Positions 1-8,805 of a stretch of DNA of 64,000 bases are shown here, piece after piece. A program made the translations under genes and the position numbers. Origin of the DNA: Acidobacteriaceae bacterium (GTDB lineage: Bacteria; Acidobacteriota; Terriglobia; Terriglobales; Acidobacteriaceae); NCBI GenBank assembly GCA_030037635.1, contig JASHQH010000211.1, positions 1 through 64,000 on the forward strand, given 5' to 3'. Below the pieces are notes generated by a model that saw nothing but the letters and a program-made list of their open reading frames with translations, had not been told where the DNA came from and did not search any database. The stretch's first letter is position 1; every line of letters begins with the position of its first letter.

Positions 1-321
1 CATGAAAATCGGGTAGCCGGGCAGGCGAATCAGCGTGAGGTGGTAGGGATTGTCGAGCGCGTAAGCATGGTTCACCATCAGGTTCTTGGCAATGGTGGCG
101 TAAATCGCGCTGTCGTCGTCGAAGTCCTGGAAATAAGCGACCCAGATGGCGCGCAGTGTAAGGCCGGCGGCCAGCGCGAGAATCAGGCTCCACGTGCCTC
201 TGCGCCGCAGGACCGATCGCAGGCTGCGCAGCAGGTTGTGTGCGCGGAGGCCTGGGCTCGCGGCCGGCGTTCGGGAAGGCAGGAATTGTTGTTTGGCGGC
301 ACTCGACGGTGGCAAGGCCAT
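1..321 (-). CDS. N-terminal part of an integral-membrane glycosyltransferase (GT39/ArnT-like), truncated by the window edge
   Basis: Reverse-strand translation from ATG at 321: MALPPSSAAKQQFLPSR...LALAAGLTLRAIWVAYFQDFDDDSAIYATIAKNLMVNHAYALDNPYHLTLIRLPGYPIFM. It resembles the RLPGYPLFLA region of the 22.1-23.6 kb protein. Confidence 0.7.
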   Translation of the reverse strand, partial: MALPPSSAAKQQFLPSRTPAASPGLRAHNLLRSLRSVLRRRGTWSLILALAAGLTLRAIWVAYFQDFDDDSAIYATIAKNLMVNHAYALDNPYHLTLIRLPGYPIFM

Positions 322-490
322 CGTTCCCTCATTTCGAACGGACAAATGATGGCGTTCTGGGGGTCATCAGCTTACGGGACAAATTCTAGCAATGCGGAGG
401 CGCCGGGCAGGATGCGCTCCAAACCATATCGCGTTCGCTGCCGATAGCGAGCCTCCCGTGTGCGACAATCCTCAACAGACCTTTTTTGCG

Positions 491-1954
491 ATGCGACTTG
501 ATCGGATTTTGCTTGGATTGGCGTCGGGATGTGCACTGATATCCACATGTGCCTGTCCCCAGGCCCCGCCCGCATCGCCCCCGGTTCCGCTGGTTCTGGT
601 GGGTGGCACCATCATCGACGTCACCGACTGGGGCCACTCGGCGCGCGACATTCCCGATGCCATCGTGGTCATCCGCGAGGGCCGCATTACCGATGTCGGA
701 GAGCCCGGCCAGGTGGCCATTCCCAAGGGCGCGCGCCTCATCGACTGCACCGGAAAATTTCTCATCCCCGGCCTCGTCGACGGCTTCGCCGGCATGAACT
801 CCCAGGCCCAGGCTCAGGCCAATCTCTACATGGGCGTCACCACGGTCGTGGCCCGCGCCGATTACGAGCGTGGCTTCATCGATACCAGCGCCCACCCCAG
901 CCCGCATATTTACTTGATTGACTCCATCGGCGTCACGGACAACTGGAGCCTGCTCGCCCGCCGTCCCGATTGGATTTCGCAGTTGCGCGAGGGCGCCCAC
1001 CCTGTCGAGCTCAGCCCTGAGGACACTGCCCGGCAGATGACCGACACCGCGCGCCTGGGCACGCGCGTGCTCTTGCTTACCGCGCATCTCACCGCTGCCA
1101 ACTCGCAGTGGATCATTGCGCGCGCCCACGACATGGGCCTGATTACCTACGCAGCCTTCGTCGCCACTCCCTACCGTGTCGGCGTCGAGGCCGGCGTCGA
1201 CGCCCTGGTCCACATGGACCATTACATTCTCGGCGTCATCCCCGACGAATTGCAGGGCCCCCTGGTCGATGACCCCGACGGCCCCTCGGCCACCACCGCC
1301 TACGACTACTCCGAACGCATTCCGCCCACCGATATCCATGTGCGCGAGTATGCACGTTTTCTGGCCGCGCACCACGCCGCGCTCATGCCCACCTTCAGTC
1401 TTTATTACGCTGAGCTGCCCGGTCATCGCAATCTGTGGCGGGAACCGGCGGCGTCTCTACTCGATCGTGGCCGCATGTTTGACCCCACCGACCCCGCCAC
1501 CGGCGAAATGGTGTACCCATTGCCATCGTGGGCGCGCCATTTGCCTGCTATGGGCCAGCGTTGGATGGAAGAAGATGAGCAAAAAAAGGCGGGGCTGACT
1601 GCGCTTCGTCTCTGGCGCATCAACGAAACCATCTTCTCCGCGTACCCCCACTACCTGGCAGCCTCTGGCGCTGACGCCATGGGCACCATGCCGGGCATTT
1701 CGCTGCACACCGAACTTGAGTTGCTCGTCCGCCTCGGTCTCACGCCGCGCGAAGCGCTGGCCGCGGCCACGAATAATTACGCGCTCCAGTTCGGCTGGAA
1801 CGAACTCGGCCTTATCGCTCCCGGGCGCCGCGCCGACATTCTTGTTGTCGACGCCGACCCCGCCGCCAATATCTGGAACGCGCGGCGCATCTCCAGCATC
1901 ATTCTCGACGGCGAGCCACTTGATCGCGACGCGCTGCTGCACCTTAAGAAATGA
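491..1954 (+). CDS. Amidohydrolase family protein (imidazolonepropionase-like), secreted/lipoprotein-like N-terminus
   Basis: ORF 392..1954; likely ATG at 491 (MRLDRILLGLASGCALISTCAC). LVGGTIIDV...GKFLIPGLVDGFAGMNSQ and PGRRADILVVDADP are typical of amidohydrolases. Confidence 0.8.
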   Translation: MRLDRILLGLASGCALISTCACPQAPPASPPVPLVLVGGTIIDVTDWGHSARDIPDAIVVIREGRITDVGEPGQVAIPKGARLIDCTGKFLIPGLVDGFAGMNSQAQAQANLYMGVTTVVARADYERGFIDTSAHPSPHIYLIDSIGVTDNWSLLARRPDWISQLREGAHPVELSPEDTARQMTDTARLGTRVLLLTAHLTAANSQWIIARAHDMGLITYAAFVATPYRVGVEAGVDALVHMDHYILGVIPDELQGPLVDDPDGPSATTAYDYSERIPPTDIHVREYARFLAAHHAALMPTFSLYYAELPGHRNLWREPAASLLDRGRMFDPTDPATGEMVYPLPSWARHLPAMGQRWMEEDEQKKAGLTALRLWRINETIFSAYPHYLAASGADAMGTMPGISLHTELELLVRLGLTPREALAAATNNYALQFGWNELGLIAPGRRADILVVDADPAANIWNARRISSIILDGEPLDRDALLHLKK

Positions 1955-2066
1955 GGCTCGCCGCCGAGCCCCGCGGGACTGTGGGTTCCTTCAAGCTGTA
2001 TCATCTTAGCCGGAGCGCTCGCCTCGCGAGTTTCTCGGGGAGCCGCTTCACACCAGGGCAAAGGCA

Positions 2067-3779
2067 TTGACCAGCCGCAAAAAACCCGAAGATCTGCGCA
2101 GTTACCGCTGGTTCGCTCCCGACAATATCCGTGGCTTTACGCATCGCTCGCGGCTGCGCCAGCTCGGCTTCGTGCCTGAGGATTTCACAGGCCGGCCGGT
2201 CGTCGCCATCGTGAACACCTGGAGCGAGATCAATCCCTGCCATGCGCACCTGCGCGAGCGCGCCGAGGCCGTCAAGCGCGGCGTCTGGCAGGCCGGTGGG
2301 TTTCCCGTTGAGGTCCCGGCATTCACCATCACTGAAACCTACATGAAGCCCAGCCCCATGCTCTATCGCAACCTGTTGAGCATGGACGCCGAAGAGGCAC
2401 TGCGCAGCCTGCCCGTTGACGGCGCTGTTTTGATGGGCGGTTGCGACAAGACTACTCCCGGCCTGCTGATGGGCGCCATCAGCGCCAACGTACCGTCGAT
2501 TTATCTTCCCGCCGGACCCATGCTGCGCGGCAACTGGGACGGCAAGATTCTGGGCAGCGGCACTGACACGTGGAAGTTTTGGATGGAGCGCGGCGCCGGC
2601 CAGCTTTGCGATGCAGATTTGCGCGGCGTCGAAGGTGGAATCGCGCGCTCGCCAGGGTTCTGCATGACCATGGGTACGGCCTCCACCATGACCGCGGTCG
2701 CCGAAGCGCTGGGCATGACGTTGCCCGGTGCGTCCTCGATTCCCGCGATCGATTCCAACCACGTTCACATGGCCATGGAAACAGGCCGCCGTATTGTCGC
2801 CATGGCGTGGGAGGAGCTGAAGCCTGAAGATATTCTGACGCCTGCCGCTTTCCGCAACGCCATCACCGTCGACATGGCCATCGGCGGCTCAACCAACGCC
2901 ATCATTCATCTGGTTGCCATGGCGCGCCGGCGCGCCATTCATTTGCCGCTTCCGCTGTTCGACGAAATCTCATCGAGGGTTCCGGTTCTGGCCAATATCC
3001 GCCCTTCGGGCGAGTTCCTTATGGAGGATTTCTACTACGCCGGCGGCCTGCGCGCGCTTATGACCCAAATTACCGACCTCCTGGACCTCAACTGCCTTAC
3101 CGTAAGCGGCAAAACCGTGGCGGAAAATCTTGAGGGAGCGCGCATCTTCAACAGCGCAGTGATCCGCGACCGCGCCAATCCCCTCATTGCGAGCGGCGGA
3201 TTGGCCATCCTCCAGGGAAGCCTTGCGCCCGACGGAGCTGTCATCAAAGCCGTTGCCGCTGATCGCCGCTTCTGGAAGCACACCGGGCCCGCCGTGGTCT
3301 TCAAGGACTTCGAGGACATGGAAGCCCGCGTGAACGACGACAACCTTGTCGTAGACGAAAATTCCGTGCTGGTGCTGCAAGGCGCCGGCCCGCAGGGCGG
3401 TCCCGGCATGCCCGAGTGGGGCATGCTTCCCATCCCACGCAAGCTGCTTGAGCGCGGCGTGCGCGACATGGTGCGCATTTCCGACGCGCGCATGAGCGGC
3501 ACCGCTTACGGAGCCTGCGTCCTGCACGTTGCTCCGGAGAGTTACGTCGGCGGGCCGCTGGCACTGGTCCGCGACGGCGACCCCATCAGCCTCGACATTC
3601 CCCATCGCAAGCTCGACCTGCTTGTGCCCGAAGCCGAGCTGGCACAGCGCCGCGCGGAATGGATCCGCCCCGTTCCCAAAGAAACGCGCGGCTACCTGGC
3701 GCTCTATCGCGGCCACGTCACCCAGGCCGACCGCGGTTGCGACTTCGATTTCCTCAGCCCGCTCGCGCCAGCGCTCTGA
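2067..3779 (+). CDS. IlvD/Edd family dehydratase (dihydroxy-acid or sugar-acid dehydratase type)
   Basis: 570 aa; VAIVNTWSEINPCHAHLRERAEAVKRGVWQAGGFPVEVPAFT, LMGGCDKTTPGLLMGA, MAIGGSTNAIIHL, DARMSGTAYGACVLHVAPES. TTG start. Confidence 0.85.
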   Translation: MTSRKKPEDLRSYRWFAPDNIRGFTHRSRLRQLGFVPEDFTGRPVVAIVNTWSEINPCHAHLRERAEAVKRGVWQAGGFPVEVPAFTITETYMKPSPMLYRNLLSMDAEEALRSLPVDGAVLMGGCDKTTPGLLMGAISANVPSIYLPAGPMLRGNWDGKILGSGTDTWKFWMERGAGQLCDADLRGVEGGIARSPGFCMTMGTASTMTAVAEALGMTLPGASSIPAIDSNHVHMAMETGRRIVAMAWEELKPEDILTPAAFRNAITVDMAIGGSTNAIIHLVAMARRRAIHLPLPLFDEISSRVPVLANIRPSGEFLMEDFYYAGGLRALMTQITDLLDLNCLTVSGKTVAENLEGARIFNSAVIRDRANPLIASGGLAILQGSLAPDGAVIKAVAADRRFWKHTGPAVVFKDFEDMEARVNDDNLVVDENSVLVLQGAGPQGGPGMPEWGMLPIPRKLLERGVRDMVRISDARMSGTAYGACVLHVAPESYVGGPLALVRDGDPISLDIPHRKLDLLVPEAELAQRRAEWIRPVPKETRGYLALYRGHVTQADRGCDFDFLSPLAPAL

Positions 3780-3880
3780 CAGCCCAGGTCTCGCTTTCGA
3801 GGCGCGGTATGGCAACAACGCCAACCGGCTCCTTGCCGACTCAGATCATTTACTCTTAAATTCAGCAGCCAATTCCCGCG

Positions 3881-4393
3881 ATGAAGACCCGAAGATCCTT
3901 TATAGACCGCATTGGAGGTCCGCATCACGACCGCTTCCTGCTCCTCATCGCGGTGTACAAGCTGCTCCATGCGCTATTGTTCTTCGCCATCGGCATCGGT
4001 ATTCACCGCCTGCTCCACAAGGACATTGCCGACCAGATCGAAACCGTCGCGCGCCACCTTCGATTCAATCCCGAGTCGCGCCTGGTGGTCTTCGTCCTCG
4101 ACAAAGCCTCACTGCTCAACGGTCCTACGCTGCGCCGCATCAGCCTTGTCGCTTACGGCTATGCCACTGTCACGCTGGCCGAAGGCATTGGCCTCTATTT
4201 CGAAAAAGCGTGGGGCGAATTTCTCACACTGGCCATCACGGCATCGTTTCTGCCCTGGGAAATCTTCGAAATCATTCGCCGCCTCACCTGGGTCCGCGCC
4301 GGGCTGCTGACCATCAATATTCTTGTCTTCCTCTACCTGTTGCGGGTCGTCATCGGCCGCGCCCGGAATCGCGCCAGTGCGCAGAAAAAGTGA
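3881..4393 (+). CDS. DUF2127 family membrane protein
   Basis: 170 aa multi-helix membrane protein: HDRFLLLIAVYKLLHALLFFAIGIG...ITASFLPWEIFEIIRR. Confidence 0.65.
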   Translation: MKTRRSFIDRIGGPHHDRFLLLIAVYKLLHALLFFAIGIGIHRLLHKDIADQIETVARHLRFNPESRLVVFVLDKASLLNGPTLRRISLVAYGYATVTLAEGIGLYFEKAWGEFLTLAITASFLPWEIFEIIRRLTWVRAGLLTINILVFLYLLRVVIGRARNRASAQKK

Positions 4394-4415
4394 TGCCGCC
4401 GGAGGCGCCGACGGC

Positions 4416-5321
4416 TTAGAGCTTCTTCACTGCATGGCCGCCGAATTCGTTGCGCATGATGGCCAGCATGCGGTCAGTAAAGTTGTTCTCTTCGCGCGAT
4501 CGGATGCGCCGGATTACTGACTCGGTGATGACCGGCGCAGACACATTCAGGTCGATGGCTTCGAACACCGTCCAGCGCCCCTCGCCGGAATCCACAACGT
4601 ACGCCTGCAGGCCGTCGAGCGTGGGATTGCCAGCCAGCGCATCGGCAGTCAGGTCAAGGAGCCAGCTGCGAATCACGCTGCCGAACCGCCAGATTTGCGC
4701 GATCTGCGGCAGGTTCAGGTGGAACTCTTCCTTCTTGTCCAGCACCGTGAACCCTTCGGCGTAGGCCTGCATCATGCCGTACTCGATGCCGTTGTGCACC
4801 ATCTTCACAAAATGGCCCGAACCGGCCGGGCCCACGTGCCCCCATCCCTTGTCGGGCGCAGGCGCCAGCGCCTGAAAGATCGGGGTCAGATATTCGACCG
4901 GATCCTTGTCACCGCCGATCATCATGCTGTAGCCCTCTTTCAAACCCCATACTCCGCCCGACGTTCCCACGTCGACAAACTGGAATCCCTTGGCCGTCAC
5001 CTCCTGGTAATGCCGCATCGAGTCCTTATAGTAGGAGTTGCCGCCGTCGATCAGAATGTCGCCTTTATTCAGCAGCGGCTCCAGTTTCTCGATCGTTTCG
5101 TCCACCGGCTTGCCCTGCGGCACCATGATCCAGATGGCTCTCCGGCCCTTGAGGTTCTTCGCCAGGTCCTGCAACGACGAAACACCCAAATTGCCAGCCT
5201 TCGTGAGCCGCGCCACGGCCTCGGCATCGAAATCAAAACCCACCACCTGATGCCCGGCCAGCTTTAGCCGTTCCGCCATATTTCCGCCCATCTTGCCCAG
5301 GCCAATCATTCCAAGTTGCAT
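4416..5321 (-). CDS. gnd: 6-phosphogluconate dehydrogenase (decarboxylating), short YqeC/GndA-type
   Basis: 301 aa; MQLGMIGLGKMGGNMAERL (Rossmann), DGGNSYYKDSMRHY, GPAGSGHFVKMVHNGIEYGMMQAYAEG. Confidence 0.9.
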   Translation of the reverse strand: MQLGMIGLGKMGGNMAERLKLAGHQVVGFDFDAEAVARLTKAGNLGVSSLQDLAKNLKGRRAIWIMVPQGKPVDETIEKLEPLLNKGDILIDGGNSYYKDSMRHYQEVTAKGFQFVDVGTSGGVWGLKEGYSMMIGGDKDPVEYLTPIFQALAPAPDKGWGHVGPAGSGHFVKMVHNGIEYGMMQAYAEGFTVLDKKEEFHLNLPQIAQIWRFGSVIRSWLLDLTADALAGNPTLDGLQAYVVDSGEGRWTVFEAIDLNVSAPVITESVIRRIRSREENNFTDRMLAIMRNEFGGHAVKKL

Positions 5322-5380
5322 AAAACCTCCGCATGACTCTTGTAGGGGAATTTTGAAAAACCGCAGAAATCAACATGTAG

Positions 5381-6019
5381 CTAGGAGCTCGGTGTCAGTA
5401 GCGCTGCACTCAGCACTCCCAATTCTTTCAACTGCGCCCGCAACGCTTCCGCGCCTGTGAACCGGATGGCCTTTATCCCGGCTGCCGCGGCGCCGGCCAC
5501 GTTCTCCTCGCGATCGTCGATAAACAAAACCCGCTCCGGCGGGCTGCCCAGAATATCCAGCGCCCTCCGGTACATGGCCGGCTCCGGTTTGCGCAGCCCC
5601 ACATAGCACGAGCTGAACGCGAGCTTAAAATATTTCCGAAGCCCGAACTTATGAAAGCGATAGTTGTTGGTCTCGCGCGCCTCGTTATTGAGCGCGCCCA
5701 GCATACACTGGTTCGATGCCGAAAGTCCGGCGAGGATTCCCAGCGCACCGCCCGGCAACACTTTCGATTGCTCCAACATGAACGCGACGAACTCTTCGCG
5801 CGTAAACTTGCGTGGCTCATAAAAAACGGCCACATCCAGATACTCATTGAGATTGATCTCTCCACGCTCCCACGCCGCCATCGCCTGCATGTGCCGCGCA
5901 TCGAGCTCTTGAGCGTCCAAACCGAAGCGCGCCACGGCTGCCGCGCGCTCGGCGTGGTCCCAGCCATTCGTCAGCAGCACTCCGCCTACATCAAAAAGGA
6001 TCGCGTCGAAGGGGAACAT
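5381..6019 (-). CDS. HAD-superfamily hydrolase
   Basis: MFPFDAILFDVGGVLLTNGWDH (motif I), KPEPAMYRRALDILGSPPERVLFIDDREENVAGAAAAGIKAI. Confidence 0.8.
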   Translation of the reverse strand: MFPFDAILFDVGGVLLTNGWDHAERAAAVARFGLDAQELDARHMQAMAAWERGEINLNEYLDVAVFYEPRKFTREEFVAFMLEQSKVLPGGALGILAGLSASNQCMLGALNNEARETNNYRFHKFGLRKYFKLAFSSCYVGLRKPEPAMYRRALDILGSPPERVLFIDDREENVAGAAAAGIKAIRFTGAEALRAQLKELGVLSAALLTPSS

Positions 6020-6153
6020 GGTTAGCAAGTTTGCAAGTCAGCGAACGAGCCGGTAAGTCAGAATGGGGATGCGGAAAAACTCGGCCCTGGTGAAATCAGA
6101 AACCATGGTGATTGCAACTCGATGAAGACTCCCGGATGCCGCGCGCGACGGAG

Positions 6154-6636
6154 CTATGCTTTGCTCCTCGAGCCCTCGCCGCACTGATATTTCGCCTCGA
6201 TGGCCAGCACTTTTTTGAACCGGCGTTCAAACCTCGGCTCCTGCACCTGAAATTTTGCTCCCAGAAACGCATGGGCCAGTTCCGGGGCCAGCGCCGATCC
6301 GATAATTCTGGCACCCAGCACCAGTACGTTCATGTCGTCGTGCTCCACTCCCTGGTGCGCTGAGTAGGTGTCGTGGCAAATGCCGGCGCGAATGCCCGGA
6401 ATCTTGTTTGCCGCCACGCACACCCCAACTCCCGAACCGCAGATAAGGATGCCGCGCGCAGCCACGCCGGCCAGGATTGCCTCGCCCACCTTCACGGCGT
6501 AGTCGGGATAGTCGTCCTCGGCCTCGACCTTGTACGCTCCCAGGTCCACTACCTCGTGCCCGGCCGCCGCCAGGATGGCGCGCATTTCCTCCTTGAGCGC
6601 AAATCCGGCATGATCGGAAGCAATAACCAACTTCAC
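6154..6636 (-). CDS. rpiB: Ribose 5-phosphate isomerase B
   Basis: MKLVIASDHAGFALKEEMR...DYPDYAVKVGEAI...GILICGSGVGVCVAANKIPGIRAGICHDTYSAHQGVEHDDMNVLVLGARIIG. Confidence 0.92.
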   Translation of the reverse strand: MKLVIASDHAGFALKEEMRAILAAAGHEVVDLGAYKVEAEDDYPDYAVKVGEAILAGVAARGILICGSGVGVCVAANKIPGIRAGICHDTYSAHQGVEHDDMNVLVLGARIIGSALAPELAHAFLGAKFQVQEPRFERRFKKVLAIEAKYQCGEGSRSKA

Positions 6637-6757
6637 AATAAGTTCCTCTCAAGCGCGAAGTTAGCGCTGTTAGCGGAGTCAGGAAAGCTCCGCGCCGGCA
6701 ACCGCCTTTACGAACTCCGCCAGCACCGCGAACGCGCGCGAAGCGCGGCTAACTCCT

Positions 6758-8770
6758 CTATTTCACCAGCCTCTTCGCCTTTGTAGCTACATTCTCCGCT
6801 GTGAACCCAAGCTCTTTCATCGCCACAGCGCCGGGAGCCGAGGCGCCAAAGCGATCCAGTCCCACCACGTCGCCGCCGCCGCCCACATACTTCCACCATC
6901 CCAGGGTCGCACCGGCCTCCACCGCCAGCTTGGGCACATTCGCCGGCAGCACGCTGGCTTTGTACTCGGCCGATTGCTCTTCGAACAGCCTCCAACTCGG
7001 CATGCTCACCACGCGCACCCTGATCCCTTCGCCCGCCAGCAACCTGGCGGCGCCCAGCGCCACCGACACCTCCGATCCCGTCGCGATGAGCACCACCTGG
7101 GCGTTGGCTGTGTCTTCGAGCACGTACGCTCCCTTGCTCACACTCGCATAGAAGTCGCGCTTGGCTGCATCCAGCACGGGAAGATCTTGGCGCGACAGCG
7201 CAAAGAAGCTGGGGGTCTTGCGTTCCAATGCCAGCCGCCATGCCGCCGCTGTTTCGTTGGCATCGGCGGGCCTGAAATCGGTCATGTGCGGCACCGCGCG
7301 CAAGGCCATCAGGTGCTCGATGGGCTCATGGGTCGGCCCATCCTCGCCCACGCCTACCGAATCGTGCGTGAACACGAAGAGCGAGGGAGCCTCCATGATG
7401 CATGCTATGCGCAGTGCCGGCTTGGCGTAGTCAGAGAACACGAAAAATGTCGAACCGAACGGCCGCAGGCCGCCATGTATCGCCATGCCATTCACTGCTG
7501 CGCACATGCCATGCTCGCGCACACCGAAGAACACGTTGCGTCCCAAGGGGTCGGCGGCAAAATGCGGGCTGTCCTTGAAGATGGTCTTGGTTGAGGCCGT
7601 TAAATCCGCGGCGCCGCCAAACAGCTCCGGCACGTCGGCGGCAATCGCATTCATCACGGTCTGGCCGGCGTTGCGCGTGGCGATGGGCTTCTCCGCTGAA
7701 AAGCTCGGAATCGACTTCTCCCATCCCGCTTTCAGCTTTCCCGCCTGCGTGCGCTCAAACTCCGCCGCCAGATCGGGAAATGCGTTCTTGTAACTTGCGA
7801 AGAGCTGGTCCCATGTCTCCTCAAATTCCGCGCCGCGCTGCACTGCCTGGCGCCAGTTGGCCAGCGCGTCCTCGGGCACGTAGAAATTCTGGCCTTCGGG
7901 AAAGCCGTAGAACTTTTTCGTCGCCGCCGTGTCCGCAGGTCCCATAGCTTCGCCGTGCACCTTGTTGGTGCCCGCGCGGGGGCTGCCGTAACCAATAATT
8001 GTGCGCACCCCGATCAGCGATGGTTTGCCGGTCTGCGCCCTGGCGGCCACAATGGCTTCTTCAATGCCCTCCAGATCGTTGCCGTCCATCACGCGCTGCA
8101 CATGCCAGCCGTAGCCCTCGAAGCGCGTGTAGACATCCTCAGTAAAACTCCACGCCGTGGGGCCATCGAGCGAGATCAGATTGTCGTCGTATAGCACGAT
8201 CAATTTGCCCAGACCCAGCGTTCCGGCGAGCGACGCCGCTTCGTGCGAAATCCCCTCCATCATGTCGCCGTCGCCGCACAGCACATATGTGTGGTGGTTG
8301 ACCACCTCAAAGCGGGACCGGTTATACACCGCCGCCAGATGCTTCTCCGCCGCGGCCATGCCCACTGCCATTGCGAATCCCTGACCCAATGGCCCGGTCG
8401 TCGCCTCAACTCCATCGGTCAGCCCGTATTCGGGATGCCCCGGCGTCTTCGATCCCCACTGGCGAAAACTCTTCAGATCGTCAAGCGTCACTTTGTATCC
8501 GCACAGAAAGAGCGTTCCGTAGAGCAGCATCGAGGCATGGCCGTTCGACAACACAAAGCGGTCCCGGTCAACCCACTTGGAGTGCGCCGGATTGTGCTTC
8601 ATCAACTTGTGAAAGAGCAGATAGGCAATGGGCGCGCAGCCCAGCGGCGCTCCCGGATGCCCGCTCTTGGCCTTCTCCACGCCATCCACGGCTAGAAGGC
8701 GCAACGTATCGATCGAAAGCTGATCAAGTGAGAGAGATGCAATGCTTGAAGCCATAAAATTCTCCGCCAT
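6758..8770 (-). CDS. tkt: Transketolase
   Basis: 670 aa; [84 protein letters not shown]. Start at 8770 or 8755. Confidence 0.93.
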   Translation of the reverse strand: MAENFMASSIASLSLDQLSIDTLRLLAVDGVEKAKSGHPGAPLGCAPIAYLLFHKLMKHNPAHSKWVDRDRFVLSNGHASMLLYGTLFLCGYKVTLDDLKSFRQWGSKTPGHPEYGLTDGVEATTGPLGQGFAMAVGMAAAEKHLAAVYNRSRFEVVNHHTYVLCGDGDMMEGISHEAASLAGTLGLGKLIVLYDDNLISLDGPTAWSFTEDVYTRFEGYGWHVQRVMDGNDLEGIEEAIVAARAQTGKPSLIGVRTIIGYGSPRAGTNKVHGEAMGPADTAATKKFYGFPEGQNFYVPEDALANWRQAVQRGAEFEETWDQLFASYKNAFPDLAAEFERTQAGKLKAGWEKSIPSFSAEKPIATRNAGQTVMNAIAADVPELFGGAADLTASTKTIFKDSPHFAADPLGRNVFFGVREHGMCAAVNGMAIHGGLRPFGSTFFVFSDYAKPALRIACIMEAPSLFVFTHDSVGVGEDGPTHEPIEHLMALRAVPHMTDFRPADANETAAAWRLALERKTPSFFALSRQDLPVLDAAKRDFYASVSKGAYVLEDTANAQVVLIATGSEVSVALGAARLLAGEGIRVRVVSMPSWRLFEEQSAEYKASVLPANVPKLAVEAGATLGWWKYVGGGGDVVGLDRFGASAPGAVAMKELGFTAENVATKAKRLVK

Positions 8771-8805
8771 TTCCTTTCCGCAATCTGCGCAAACTCAATC
8801 TCGCG

